23,359 nt of DNA from UBA4416 sp044340865 (lineage in GTDB: Bacteria; Bacteroidota; Bacteroidia; B-17B0; Aurantibacillaceae): assembly GCA_044340865.1 (NCBI GenBank), contig JBIISW010000020.1, positions 1 through 23,359 on the forward strand, in the 5' to 3' direction. A program made the translations under genes and the position numbers. Below the pieces are notes generated by a model. The model ran no database searches. It was not told the origin of the DNA and saw only the letters and a list, made by a program, of their open reading frames with translations. Positions 15,270 through 22,379 of the stretch are shown piece by piece. Each line of letters opens with the position of its first letter. The stretch's first letter is position 1.

Positions 15270-15722
15270 TTAATTTTTTTTATCTTCTTTAGTTATAGCT
15301 GCAGCCTTTCTTTCAGCTTTTTTATTTATAGCACCAGTTGTTCCAACTTCTAATGTTACGTGGTTAGAACGTTTTCTGATTCTGTAACCACGACCTTGAG
15401 GAGCTGTACGTAAACGTTTTGCCATCAAAGCACTATCAACCATAACTGAAGTAACAAATAATGTGTTTTCTTCTGCACTCGTTCCTGTTTTAGCTTCATA
15501 ATTAGCAATTGCTGATTTTAAAACTTTTTCTAAACGACCTGAAGCTTCACGTGTATTAAACTTTAATACATTTAATGCTTTATATGCTTCCATTCCTCTT
15601 ACTAAATCTGCTACTTGACGCATTTTACGAGGAGATGTAGGACAACTGTTTAGTTTAGCAACATAAATACTTTTATTTGCTTCTTTACGTGCCTCTGCTA
15701 CTAATCTTTTTCTTTTACCCAT
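15270..15722 (-). CDS. rplV: 50S ribosomal protein L22
   Basis: A 150-residue protein whose beta hairpin lines the peptide exit tunnel. The core AKLNSCPTSPRKMRQVADLVRGM, the hairpin region MAKRLRTAPQGRGYRIRKRSNHVTLEV and the middle helices match L22. It is longer than the roughly 110-residue E. coli protein because of a basic N-terminal lead (GKRKRLVAEARKEANKS) and a Lys/Ala/Glu-rich C-terminal tail after about residue 130. The hairpin shows no deletion or duplication of the macrolide-resistance type. It lies 23 bases after rpsS. Confidence 0.97.
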   Translation of the reverse strand: MGKRKRLVAEARKEANKSIYVAKLNSCPTSPRKMRQVADLVRGMEAYKALNVLKFNTREASGRLEKVLKSAIANYEAKTGTSAEENTLFVTSVMVDSALMAKRLRTAPQGRGYRIRKRSNHVTLEVGTTGAINKKAERKAAAITKEDKKN

Positions 15723-15745
15723 GACTTAATTTCTTTATCGACGAA

Positions 15746-16015
15746 TTATTTCTTGTTATTACCTGAATGACCTTTGAATTGACGAGTGATTGAAAATTCA
15801 CCTAATTTATGTCCAACCATATTTTCTGTACAATAAACTGGAATAAATTTGTTCCCGTTATGAACAGCAAAGGTATGTCCTACCATTTCTGGGTAAATAA
15901 CTGAACGACGAGCCCAAGTTTTTAATACTGTTTTCTTGTTACTCTCATTCATTTGAGTAACTTTTTTCTCTAAATTGTGGTCTATAAAAGGACCTTTTTT
16001 TAATGATCTTGCCAT
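15746..16015 (-). CDS. rpsS: 30S ribosomal protein S19
   Basis: An 89-residue protein of the 30S head that pairs with S13. MARSLKKGPFIDHNLEKKV, the KTWARRSVIYPEMVGHTFAVHNGNKFIPVYCTENMVGHKLGEFSITRQFKGHSG block and normal length are diagnostic. It comes after the 56-base rplB-rpsS spacer, which carries a short hairpin. Confidence 0.98.
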   Translation of the reverse strand: MARSLKKGPFIDHNLEKKVTQMNESNKKTVLKTWARRSVIYPEMVGHTFAVHNGNKFIPVYCTENMVGHKLGEFSITRQFKGHSGNNKK

Positions 16016-16036
16016 TTTTTGTTTTTTAGTTATGAA

Positions 16037-16054
16037 TTTCGAATAATCTCGAAA
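16037..16054. repeat. Short inverted repeat in rplB-rpsS spacer
   Basis: TTTCGA (16037-16042) and TCGAAA (16049-16054) form a perfect 6-bp stem with a 6-base loop, about 20 bases before the rpsS start codon on the coding strand. It is too short and has no U run to be a terminator. It may be a weak mRNA hairpin or chance. Confidence 0.4.
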
Positions 16055-16071
16055 CCATTAAACGTTAATAA

Positions 16072-16896
16072 TTATTTAGTTCTTCTCTTAATGATATGTT
16101 GATTTGAAGATTTTGCCTTGTAACGAGTTTTAAATCCTTTTGAAGGAATACCGTTACGTGAGCGTGATTGACCACCTGATGCACGTCCTTCACCTCCACC
16201 CATTGGATGATCAACTGGGTTCATTGCTACTGGACGAGTACGAGAACGACGACCTAACCAACGACTACGACCTGCTTTACCACTTATTTCTAAACTGTGG
16301 TCAGGATTTGAAGTTGCACCGATTGTTGCTTTACATGTAATCAAGATCATTCTTACTTCACCAGAAGGCATACGTAAGATAGCGTATTTACCATCACGAG
16401 CAGTTAATTGAGCATAAGTTCCAGCACTACGTGCCATTGCCCCACCCTGACCTGGACGTAATTCAATGTTTGATATAATTGTTCCTAATGGAATATCAGA
16501 TAAAAACATACAGTTACCAACTTCTGGAGTTGCTGTTGCACCTGACATAATCTTTTTTCCAACTTCTAAACCTTGTGGTGCAAGAATATATCTTTTTTCT
16601 CCATCTTTATAATGGATCAATGCAATACGAGATGTTCTGTTTGGATCATACTCAATTGAAGCAACAGTTCCTTCGATACCATCTTTACTTCTTTTGAAAT
16701 CGATTATACGGTATTGTTTTTTATGACCTCCACCAATATTACGGATTGTCATTTTACCAGTATTATCACGTCCACCGCTGTTTTTAACTGAAGTTAATAA
16801 GCTTTTTTCTGGAACGTTTGTTGTAATGTCTGAGTTATCAGTTGCTATTTTAAAACGTTGACTTGGAGTTAACGGTCTGAATTTTTTTAATGCCAT
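16072..16896 (-). CDS. rplB: 50S ribosomal protein L2
   Basis: A 274-residue protein, among the most conserved of the ribosome, needed for subunit association and peptidyl transferase activity. The N-terminal KKFRPLTPSQRF, the NGGRDNTGKMTIRNIGGGHKKQYR-type region (from about 39) and the C-terminal HPMGGGEGRASGG motif with His230, the counterpart of E. coli His229, are present. Full length with no insertion. It follows rplW by 20 bases; the 56 bases before rpsS form one of the longer spacers of the S10 segment. Confidence 0.99.
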   Translation of the reverse strand: MALKKFRPLTPSQRFKIATDNSDITTNVPEKSLLTSVKNSGGRDNTGKMTIRNIGGGHKKQYRIIDFKRSKDGIEGTVASIEYDPNRTSRIALIHYKDGEKRYILAPQGLEVGKKIMSGATATPEVGNCMFLSDIPLGTIISNIELRPGQGGAMARSAGTYAQLTARDGKYAILRMPSGEVRMILITCKATIGATSNPDHSLEISGKAGRSRWLGRRSRTRPVAMNPVDHPMGGGEGRASGGQSRSRNGIPSKGFKTRYKAKSSNQHIIKRRTK

Positions 16897-16916
16897 TTTC
16901 TTTTTCTTTTATCAGA

Positions 16917-17207
16917 TTAAATATTAGCGTAAAAATCGATCATTTCGCCTGCCTTTAATGTGACAAAAGCTCTTTTTGAACGGTTTACGCGGCCTACAGC
17001 AATACCACGAGTGGTGTTACGAGTTTTTACTTTACCAACGTATTGTTGCGTGTTTACCGCATCAACTTTTACACCGTACATTTCTTCAACAGCTTTTCTA
17101 ATTTGTACTTTGTTGGCGCTTCTTTCAACCACAAAACCATAGCGATTCAACTTCTCGGCCAAAGAAGTCATCTTTTCGGTGATGATTGGTTTTATTAATA
17201 TTCCCAT
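16917..17207 (-). CDS. rplW: 50S ribosomal protein L23
   Basis: A 96-residue protein at the tunnel exit, the docking platform for trigger factor and SRP. The start MGILIKPIITEKMTSLAEK, FVVERSANKVQIRKAVEEMYGVKVDAVNT and the C-terminal strand region are typical. The loop TRNTTRGIAVGRVNRSKRAFVTL is the extended hairpin that reaches into the tunnel. It starts one base after the rplD stop, so translational coupling is likely. Confidence 0.98.
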   Translation of the reverse strand: MGILIKPIITEKMTSLAEKLNRYGFVVERSANKVQIRKAVEEMYGVKVDAVNTQQYVGKVKTRNTTRGIAVGRVNRSKRAFVTLKAGEMIDFYANI

Positions 17208-17208
17208 T

Positions 17209-17838
17209 TTATTTATTTAATAATGATTCTAATACTTTTACCGAACTTTCTACTAATATTATTGATTGTGCATTAACAATATCGTAAGTGTTTAAATCTG
17301 TTGCTTTTACAACTTTAGCACCCTGTAAATTTCGGGAGGACAAATATACGTTATTATTTGTATCGCCCAACACTAAAATTGTTTTTTTGTCAGATAAATT
17401 TAAATTACTGATTAAATCAACGTAATTTTTTGTTTTAGGAGCTTCAAAAGTGAAGTCTTCTAATACAGTGATAGCATTTTCTTTTGCTTTGTATGATAAA
17501 GCAGAAACACGCGCTAATACTTTTACTTTTTTGTTGATTTTAAAAGAATAATCACGAGGACGAGGACCGAATGCACGACCACCACCTATGAATAAAGGAG
17601 ACTTCATTGAACCCGCACGAGCTCCACCAGTACCTTTTTGTTTCTTTAATTTTTTAGTTGTTCTTGATATTTCAGCACGTTCTTTAGATTTGTGTGTTCC
17701 TTGACGTTGAGCTGCTAAATAATGTTTAACATCTAAATATATACTATGATCACTTGGTTCTGCACCAAAAATCACATCTGCTAATTCTACTTTTTTAGCA
17801 GTCTTTTTTCCACTTATGTTTAATACTTCTACTTGCAT
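17209..17838 (-). CDS. rplD: 50S ribosomal protein L4
   Basis: A 209-residue protein whose extended loop lines the exit tunnel opposite L22. The loop region KKQKGTGGARAGSMKSPLFIGGGRAFGPRPRDYSFKINKK is diagnostic, and the globular part continues with LGDTNNNVYLSSRNLQGAKV and a terminal helix. In enterobacteria L4 also represses its own S10 operon at the leader; here the array has no separate S10 promoter that I can see, so that mode of control is unlikely to be conserved. Spacing is 2 bases from rplC and 1 base to rplW. Confidence 0.98.
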   Translation of the reverse strand: MQVEVLNISGKKTAKKVELADVIFGAEPSDHSIYLDVKHYLAAQRQGTHKSKERAEISRTTKKLKKQKGTGGARAGSMKSPLFIGGGRAFGPRPRDYSFKINKKVKVLARVSALSYKAKENAITVLEDFTFEAPKTKNYVDLISNLNLSDKKTILVLGDTNNNVYLSSRNLQGAKVVKATDLNTYDIVNAQSIILVESSVKVLESLLNK

Positions 17839-17840
17839 GA

Positions 17841-18458
17841 TTACTTTTGAATTGTAACGTAAGACCCTTTAGCACCTGGAATAGAACCTTTTATTAAAAG
17901 AAGGTTTTTTTCTGGCATTATTTTAACTACTACTAAATTTTGAATTTTCTTTCTATCGCCACCCATTCTTCCTGCCATACGCATACCTTTGAATACACGT
18001 GAAGGATCTGATGATGCACCTAATGAACCTGGCGCTCTTTGACGATCATGTTGACCATGAGTAGAACCACCTACTCCACCAAAACCATGACGTTTTACAA
18101 CTCCTTGAAAACCTTTTCCTTTTGATGTTCCTACAATATCGACATATTCGCCTTCAGCAAATAATTCAACTGTTAGGATATCACCTAAATTTTTTGTTTC
18201 CTCAAAAGAACGGAATTCTACAATTTTACGTTTTGGAGTCGTTTTTGATAATTCAAAATGACCTTTCATAGCAGATGATGTGTGTTTGTCTTTCTTCTCA
18301 TCAAAAGCTAATTGTAAAGCTGAGTAACCGTCTTTTTCATTGGTTTTTACTTGTGTAACAACACAAGGACCCACTTCTATAACTGTGCATGGCACATACT
18401 TGCCATTGGCATCGAAGAAGCTCGTCATTCCTATTTTTTTACCAATTAATCCAGACAT
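17841..18458 (-). CDS. rplC: 50S ribosomal protein L3
   Basis: A 205-residue early-assembly protein next to the peptidyl transferase centre. SGLIGKKIGMTSFFDANGKYVPCTVIEVGPC, the GTSKGKGFQGVVKRHGFGGVGGSTHGQH segment (whose Gln is methylated in E. coli), and the RAPGSLGASSDPSRVFKGMRMAGRMGG loop are diagnostic. In the textbook S10 operon it directly follows rpsJ; here a 63-codon lipoprotein gene lies between them, leaving 40 AT-rich bases before the rplC ATG with no visible terminator or promoter. Confidence 0.99.
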   Translation of the reverse strand: MSGLIGKKIGMTSFFDANGKYVPCTVIEVGPCVVTQVKTNEKDGYSALQLAFDEKKDKHTSSAMKGHFELSKTTPKRKIVEFRSFEETKNLGDILTVELFAEGEYVDIVGTSKGKGFQGVVKRHGFGGVGGSTHGQHDRQRAPGSLGASSDPSRVFKGMRMAGRMGGDRKKIQNLVVVKIMPEKNLLLIKGSIPGAKGSYVTIQK

Positions 18459-18498
18459 TTTTTACTTTTTGTTATGTGTTATTTAATTATTTATTTCA

Positions 18499-18690
18499 CT
18501 AGTTTATTATCCTGCACTCTTCACCTGTCGACACTTTTGCTTTAGCTTTACAAGCTACAATAGCATCTTCTCTGTTTCGCTCTTTGTAAGTAACTGAGTC
18601 AGATTGACTGCAGTCGCATTGATATGACTTTTTACAAGAACTTAATATCAAAATCAATACTATTACTGTAAGAAGGATATTTTTTTTCAT
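18499..18690 (-). CDS. Small cysteine-rich lipoprotein inserted between rpsJ and rplC
   Basis: A 63-residue protein with a classical lipoprotein signal: basic start MKKN, a hydrophobic core (residues 5-16) and lipobox L-S-S-C with the lipidated Cys19. After cleavage the mature chain is only 45 residues, starting CKKSYQCDCSQ; besides Cys19 it has Cys25, Cys27, Cys47 and Cys59, enough for two disulphide bonds in the oxidising periplasm. The pattern CKK-x-Y-x-C-x-C ... A-x-x-A-C ... C resembles small lipoproteins I recall from other Bacteroidota, of unknown function. It sits 12 bases after rpsJ and 40 before rplC on the same strand, so it must be co-transcribed with the ribosomal genes. Its Arg codons are CGA, AGA and AGG, not the CGT used heavily by its neighbours, and it ends AGG-ATA-ATA-AAC-TAG. 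Location in the outer or inner membrane leaflet cannot be decided. Confidence 0.85.
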   Translation of the reverse strand: MKKNILLTVIVLILILSSCKKSYQCDCSQSDSVTYKERNREDAIVACKAKAKVSTGEECRIIN

Positions 18691-18702
18691 ATTAACAGAG
18701 GG

Positions 18703-19008
18703 TTAAACTTTAATCTCTACTTCCACTCCTGATGGCAATTCTAATTTCATTAATGCATCAACCGTTTTTGATGAAGAACTATAGATATCTAACAAACGTT
18801 TGTAATCACATACTTGAAATTGCTCACGTGCTTTTTTGTTAACATGTGGTGAACGCAATACGGTAAAGATTCTTTTGTTTGTAGGTAATGGAATTGGTCC
18901 ATTTACTACAGCTCCAGTCATTTTAACTGTTTTTACGATTTTTTCAGCAGATTTATCTACTAAGTTGTAATCGTAAGATTTTAATTTAATTCTAATTCTT
19001 TGGCTCAT
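18703..19008 (-). CDS. rpsJ: 30S ribosomal protein S10
   Basis: A 101-residue protein of the 30S head; in other bacteria it also serves as NusE in antitermination. SQRIRIKLKSYDYNLVDKSAEKIV, the GPIPLPTNKRIFTVLRSPHVNKKAREQFQ block and the KLELPSGVEVEIKV end are diagnostic. It directly follows fusA (30-base spacer) with no tuf gene between, which joins the str and S10 clusters, and is followed by the lipoprotein gene instead of rplC. Confidence 0.99.
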   Translation of the reverse strand: MSQRIRIKLKSYDYNLVDKSAEKIVKTVKMTGAVVNGPIPLPTNKRIFTVLRSPHVNKKAREQFQVCDYKRLLDIYSSSSKTVDALMKLELPSGVEVEIKV

Positions 19009-19038
19009 ATAAAGAACGGTTTATGTTTTGGTTAGTAC

Positions 19039-21153
19039 TTATTGATTGTTTTCTGTTTTACCTTTTACTTTAGCAATAACATCTGCTGCAACGTTTGCTG
19101 GAGCATCTGCATAGTGTGAAAATTCCATCGTAGAAGTTGCACGACCTGATGTTAACGTACGTAACTGAGTTACATATCCAAACATTTCTGATAATGGAAC
19201 TTTTGCTTTAATAACTTGTGAGTTATTTTTAGAATCCATTCCTTCAATTTGACCACGACGACGGTTTAAGTCACCTACTACATCACCCATGTTTTGCTCA
19301 GGTGTTAAAACCTCAACTTTCATGATTGGCTCCATTAATACTGGTTTACATTTTGATAATGCTTCACGATAGGCTGAACGAGCACAGATTTCAAATGATA
19401 ATGAATCTGAATCGACTGCGTGGAAAGATCCGTCAATTAAACGTACTTTTAAATTATCTAATGGATATCCTGCTAATACACCGTTTAACATAGCTGCTCT
19501 AAATCCTTTTTCTACAGATGGAATAAATTCACGTGGAATAGAACCTCCAGAAATTTCATTCACAAATTGTAAATCAGTTTTTGTTCTGTCAAAATCAGCA
19601 TCAACTGGTCCAACAACAACTTTAATATCAGCAAATTTACCACGTCCACCCGTTTGCTTCTTATAAACTTCACGGTGCTCGTAAGTCTGAGAAATAGCCT
19701 CTTTGTATGATACTTGAGGTGCTCCCTGATTTACTTCTACTTTAAATTCACGCTTCAAACGATCAATAATGATCTCTAAGTGTAACTCTCCCATTCCTGA
19801 GATAATTGTTTGTCCAGAATCATCATCTGTATGAACACGGAACGTTGGATCTTCTTCAGCTAATTTATTTAAGCCCACTCCTAAACGATCTAAATCTCCT
19901 TGAGTTTTTGGCTCAATCGCTAAACCAATTACTGGCTCAGGGAAATTCATTGATTCTAATACAATTGGATGTTTTTCATCACATAATGTATCTCCTGTTC
20001 TAATATCTTTAAATCCTACTGCTGCTCCAATATCTCCAGCCTCTAAAAATTCAACTGGATTTTGTTTGTTAGCATGCATTTGGAAAATACGTGAAATACG
20101 TTCTTTGTTTCCTGAACGCGTATTTAATACGTAAGAACCTGCATCTAAACGACCAGAATAAGCACGGAAAAAGCACAAACGACCTACAAATGGATCTGTT
20201 GCGATTTTAAATGCTAATGCTGTAAATGGTTCTTTAACATCTGGCTTACGAGAAACTTCTTCACCTGTATCAGGGTTAGTTCCTTTTGTAACTTCTTTAT
20301 CCATTGGTGATGGCATTAATTCCATAACCAAATCCAACATTGTTTGTACACCTTTATTTTTGAAAGATGAACCACATACCATCGGAACAATTTTATTAGC
20401 AACGCAAGCTTTACGTAATGCATCTAATACTTCTCTTTCTGTAATAGTTTCTGGAGCGTCAAAAAACTTCTCCATAATTTTATCATCAAATTCAGAAACC
20501 GCTTCTAACATTTTCTCTCTCCACTCAGTAGCTTCTTCTAATAAATCTGCTGGAATTGGAACTTCTTTAAAAGTCATTCCTTTATCGTGCTCATTCCAAA
20601 CAATTCCACGGAAGTTAATTAAATCAACTACTCCAATAAAATTTTCTTCAGCACCAATTGGTATTTGAAGAGGAACTGCATTACCACCTAAAATTTCACG
20701 AGTTTGCTTAACTACTTTTAAGAAGTCAGCACCTTGACGATCCATTTTATTAACGAAACCTAAACGAGTTACGTTATAATTATCTGCTAAACGCCAGTTA
20801 GTTTCAGATTGAGGCTCAACACCATCAACTGCTGAAAATAAAAATACTAAACCATCTAATACACGTAATGAACGGTTTACCTCAACTGTAAAATCAACGT
20901 GACCCGGTGTATCAATGATGTTAATTTTGTACTGGTTATCTCTGTATTTCCAAAAACAAGTTGTAGCTGCAGAAGTAATTGTAATTCCACGCTCTTGCTC
21001 TTGTGCCATCCAGTCCATAGTAGCTGCACCTTCGTGAACCTCACCAATTTTGTGGTTAACACCCGTATAATATAAAATACGCTCTGTTGTTGTTGTTTTA
21101 CCAGCATCAATGTGCGCAGCAATACCAATATTTCTTGTATATCTTAAGTCCAT
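19039..21153 (-). CDS. fusA: Translation elongation factor G
   Basis: A 704-residue GTPase that drives translocation of tRNA and mRNA, and with RRF splits ribosomes. G1 AHIDAGKT (13-20), G2 RGITI (55-59), G3 DTPGH (81-85) with catalytic His85, and G4 NKMD (135-138) are all intact. Domains II-V follow, including the domain IV region ending in the SGGSIPREFIPSVEKGF segment and the domain V region PIMKVEVLTPEQNMGDVVGDLNRRRG. Length and motifs fit the canonical factor rather than EF-G2 or a tetracycline-protection protein. It begins 5 bases after rpsG. The tuf gene that often follows fusA is absent from this locus. Confidence 0.99.
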   Translation of the reverse strand: MDLRYTRNIGIAAHIDAGKTTTTERILYYTGVNHKIGEVHEGAATMDWMAQEQERGITITSAATTCFWKYRDNQYKINIIDTPGHVDFTVEVNRSLRVLDGLVFLFSAVDGVEPQSETNWRLADNYNVTRLGFVNKMDRQGADFLKVVKQTREILGGNAVPLQIPIGAEENFIGVVDLINFRGIVWNEHDKGMTFKEVPIPADLLEEATEWREKMLEAVSEFDDKIMEKFFDAPETITEREVLDALRKACVANKIVPMVCGSSFKNKGVQTMLDLVMELMPSPMDKEVTKGTNPDTGEEVSRKPDVKEPFTALAFKIATDPFVGRLCFFRAYSGRLDAGSYVLNTRSGNKERISRIFQMHANKQNPVEFLEAGDIGAAVGFKDIRTGDTLCDEKHPIVLESMNFPEPVIGLAIEPKTQGDLDRLGVGLNKLAEEDPTFRVHTDDDSGQTIISGMGELHLEIIIDRLKREFKVEVNQGAPQVSYKEAISQTYEHREVYKKQTGGRGKFADIKVVVGPVDADFDRTKTDLQFVNEISGGSIPREFIPSVEKGFRAAMLNGVLAGYPLDNLKVRLIDGSFHAVDSDSLSFEICARSAYREALSKCKPVLMEPIMKVEVLTPEQNMGDVVGDLNRRRGQIEGMDSKNNSQVIKAKVPLSEMFGYVTQLRTLTSGRATSTMEFSHYADAPANVAADVIAKVKGKTENNQ

Positions 21154-21158
21154 TTCTT

Positions 21159-21626
21159 TTAGAATCTAAAATGTGAAAACGCTTTATTAGCTTCTGCCAT
21201 TTTGTGAATATCTTCTTTCTTTTTGAAAGCTGCTCCCTCTTCTTTCGAAGCTGAAACAATTTCGCCTGCTAATTTTTGAGCCATAGATTTTTCGTTACGT
21301 TTACGAGCGTAAGTAATCATCCATTTAATAGCTAATGCTAATTTTCTTTCTGGGCGAACCTCAGAAGGAATTTGGAAAGTTGCTCCACCTACACGACGAG
21401 AACGAACCTCAACTTGTGGTGTTACATTTGCTAATCCTTTTTTAAATACTTCTAAACCATCTTCGTTAGTTCGTTTAGCAACAATTTCCAAACATTCGTG
21501 GAAAATAGTTGATGCAGTGTTCTTTTTTCCACTGTACATTAAACTGTTTAAAAAACGTGTAACCAATATATCGTTATATATTGGATCAGGTAATAAAATT
21601 CTTTTTTTAGCGGTTGACTTCCTCAT
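21159..21626 (-). CDS. rpsG: 30S ribosomal protein S7
   Basis: A 155-residue primary binder of the 16S 3' major domain at the E site. MRKSTAKKRILLPDPIYND, VTRFLNSLMYSGKKNTA, the RSRRVGGATFQIPSEVRPERKLALAIKWMITYARKR block and the terminal AEANKAFSHFRF are diagnostic. It lies 31 bases after rpsL and 5 bases before fusA, the conserved str order. Confidence 0.99.
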   Translation of the reverse strand: MRKSTAKKRILLPDPIYNDILVTRFLNSLMYSGKKNTASTIFHECLEIVAKRTNEDGLEVFKKGLANVTPQVEVRSRRVGGATFQIPSEVRPERKLALAIKWMITYARKRNEKSMAQKLAGEIVSASKEEGAAFKKKEDIHKMAEANKAFSHFRF

Positions 21627-21657
21627 TTTGTAAAATCTACTTAATTTTTTTTATTTA

Positions 21658-22068
21658 TTATTTTTTCTTTCCTTTTGCTGGAGCTGCAACAGCACCTGCT
21701 TTAGGGCGTTTAGTTCCGTATTTCGAACGTTGTTGTTTTCTTCCTTCAACACCCGCAGTATCTAAAGATCCACGAACGATATGGTAACGAACTCCTGGTA
21801 AATCCTTAACACGACCACCACGTACCAATACGATACTGTGCTCTTGCAAATTATGACCTTCTCCTGGAATGTAAGCAATAATTTCTTGCTTATTCGTTAA
21901 ACGTACTTTAGCAACCTTACGCATTGCTGAGTTTGGTTTCTTTGGAGTTGTTGTGTACACACGTGTACAAACACCACGGCGTTGTGGACAAGAATCCAAA
22001 GCGGCCGATTTACTTTTGTTTGGAGCTTTAAAGCGTCCTTTTCTTACTAATTGACTTATAGTTGGCAT
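21658..22068 (-). CDS. rpsL: 30S ribosomal protein S12
   Basis: A 136-residue decoding-centre protein. MPTISQLVRKGR, the TPKKPNSAMRKVAKVRL segment (41-57) and the VRGGRVKDLPGVRYH segment (82-96) are diagnostic. The lysines matched to streptomycin-contact positions are both present (Lys44 in TPKKPNS and Lys88 in RVKDL), and the commonly modified Asp89 is intact, so the sequence looks streptomycin-sensitive at these sites. The tail after about residue 112 is a basic Lys/Arg/Ala extension (TKRPKAGAVAAPAKGKKK). It is the first gene of the array; its ATG is about 59 bases below the predicted transcription start. Confidence 0.99.
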   Translation of the reverse strand: MPTISQLVRKGRFKAPNKSKSAALDSCPQRRGVCTRVYTTTPKKPNSAMRKVAKVRLTNKQEIIAYIPGEGHNLQEHSIVLVRGGRVKDLPGVRYHIVRGSLDTAGVEGRKQQRSKYGTKRPKAGAVAAPAKGKKK

Positions 22069-22131
22069 GTTTAACCTTTTGTATTAGTTGATTTCACTGT
22101 TATTATTGCAAACCCATCTTTTTGGGGACGG

Positions 22132-22162
22132 CAAAGATATTATTATTTTCTTAACAAGCAAA
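22132..22162 (-). promoter_or_regulatory. Promoter of the str-S10-spc-alpha array
   Basis: On the minus strand a -33 element TTTG (22162-22159), a 19-base spacer and a -7 element TATCTTTG (22139-22132) match exactly the Bacteroidota primary sigma consensus TTTG-N19-TAnnTTTG. A start site near 22127 would give a leader of about 58 bases before rpsL. It is the only full consensus match I found in front of the array, and the expected site for growth-rate control of the whole set. Confidence 0.85.
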
Positions 22163-22332
22163 AAAAATGTTGAAAAAAATTCAATTTTATGATAAAATTT
22201 TTGCTTTTTGTTGAAAAGTTTTTTTAAACTGTGCTTTTTTGGCAGAAATTCAAAAAGTTTTAGCTCAAAAACTGTTGGACTAAAGCCACTCAAAAAAATC
22301 AAACTTTTATCCACTTTTTTCTTGTAAATTTC

Positions 22333-22364
22333 CTTTTTTTAGTTCTTTTTTTTACTAAAAAAAG
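22333..22364. repeat. Inverted repeat downstream of prfA
   Basis: Perfect 11-bp arms CTTTTTTTAGT (22333-22343) and ACTAAAAAAAG (22354-22364) flank a 10-base loop, beginning about 15 bases after the prfA stop codon on the minus strand. The stem is nearly all A:T. In the prfA transcript the U run lies in the first arm, not after the second, so it is not a standard intrinsic terminator, though it may weaken read-through into the rpsL leader. Confidence 0.55.
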
Positions 22365-22379
22365 CTTTTTTATTTATTT

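Larger units (their letters stand above)
22069..22379. other. Regulatory intergenic region between prfA and rpsL
   Basis: This 311-base AT-rich stretch separates prfA from the ribosomal array. It holds, in minus-strand order, an 11-bp inverted repeat just after prfA (22333-22364), a long featureless A/T-rich part, the rpsL promoter (22132-22162), and a leader of about 58 bases that starts in a C-rich block and ends AAAAGGTTAAAC before the ATG. A 76-codon frame over it has biased AT-rich composition, overlaps the promoter and is not convincing as a gene. Confidence 0.7.

Noticed and set aside
16016..16071. Possible terminator between rplB and rpsS
   Set aside because: The TTTCGA/TCGAAA hairpin has only 6 bp and no U run follows it on the coding strand.
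22084..22314. 76-codon minus-strand frame between prfA and rpsL
   Set aside because: It overlaps the rpsL promoter and leader, is dominated by AT-driven residues (Lys, Phe, Leu, Ser), has no recognisable domain and no plausible start context.
22333..22364. Intrinsic terminator for prfA
   Set aside because: The stem is almost GC-free and the U run precedes rather than follows the second arm in the prfA transcript, so it is listed only as an inverted repeat.
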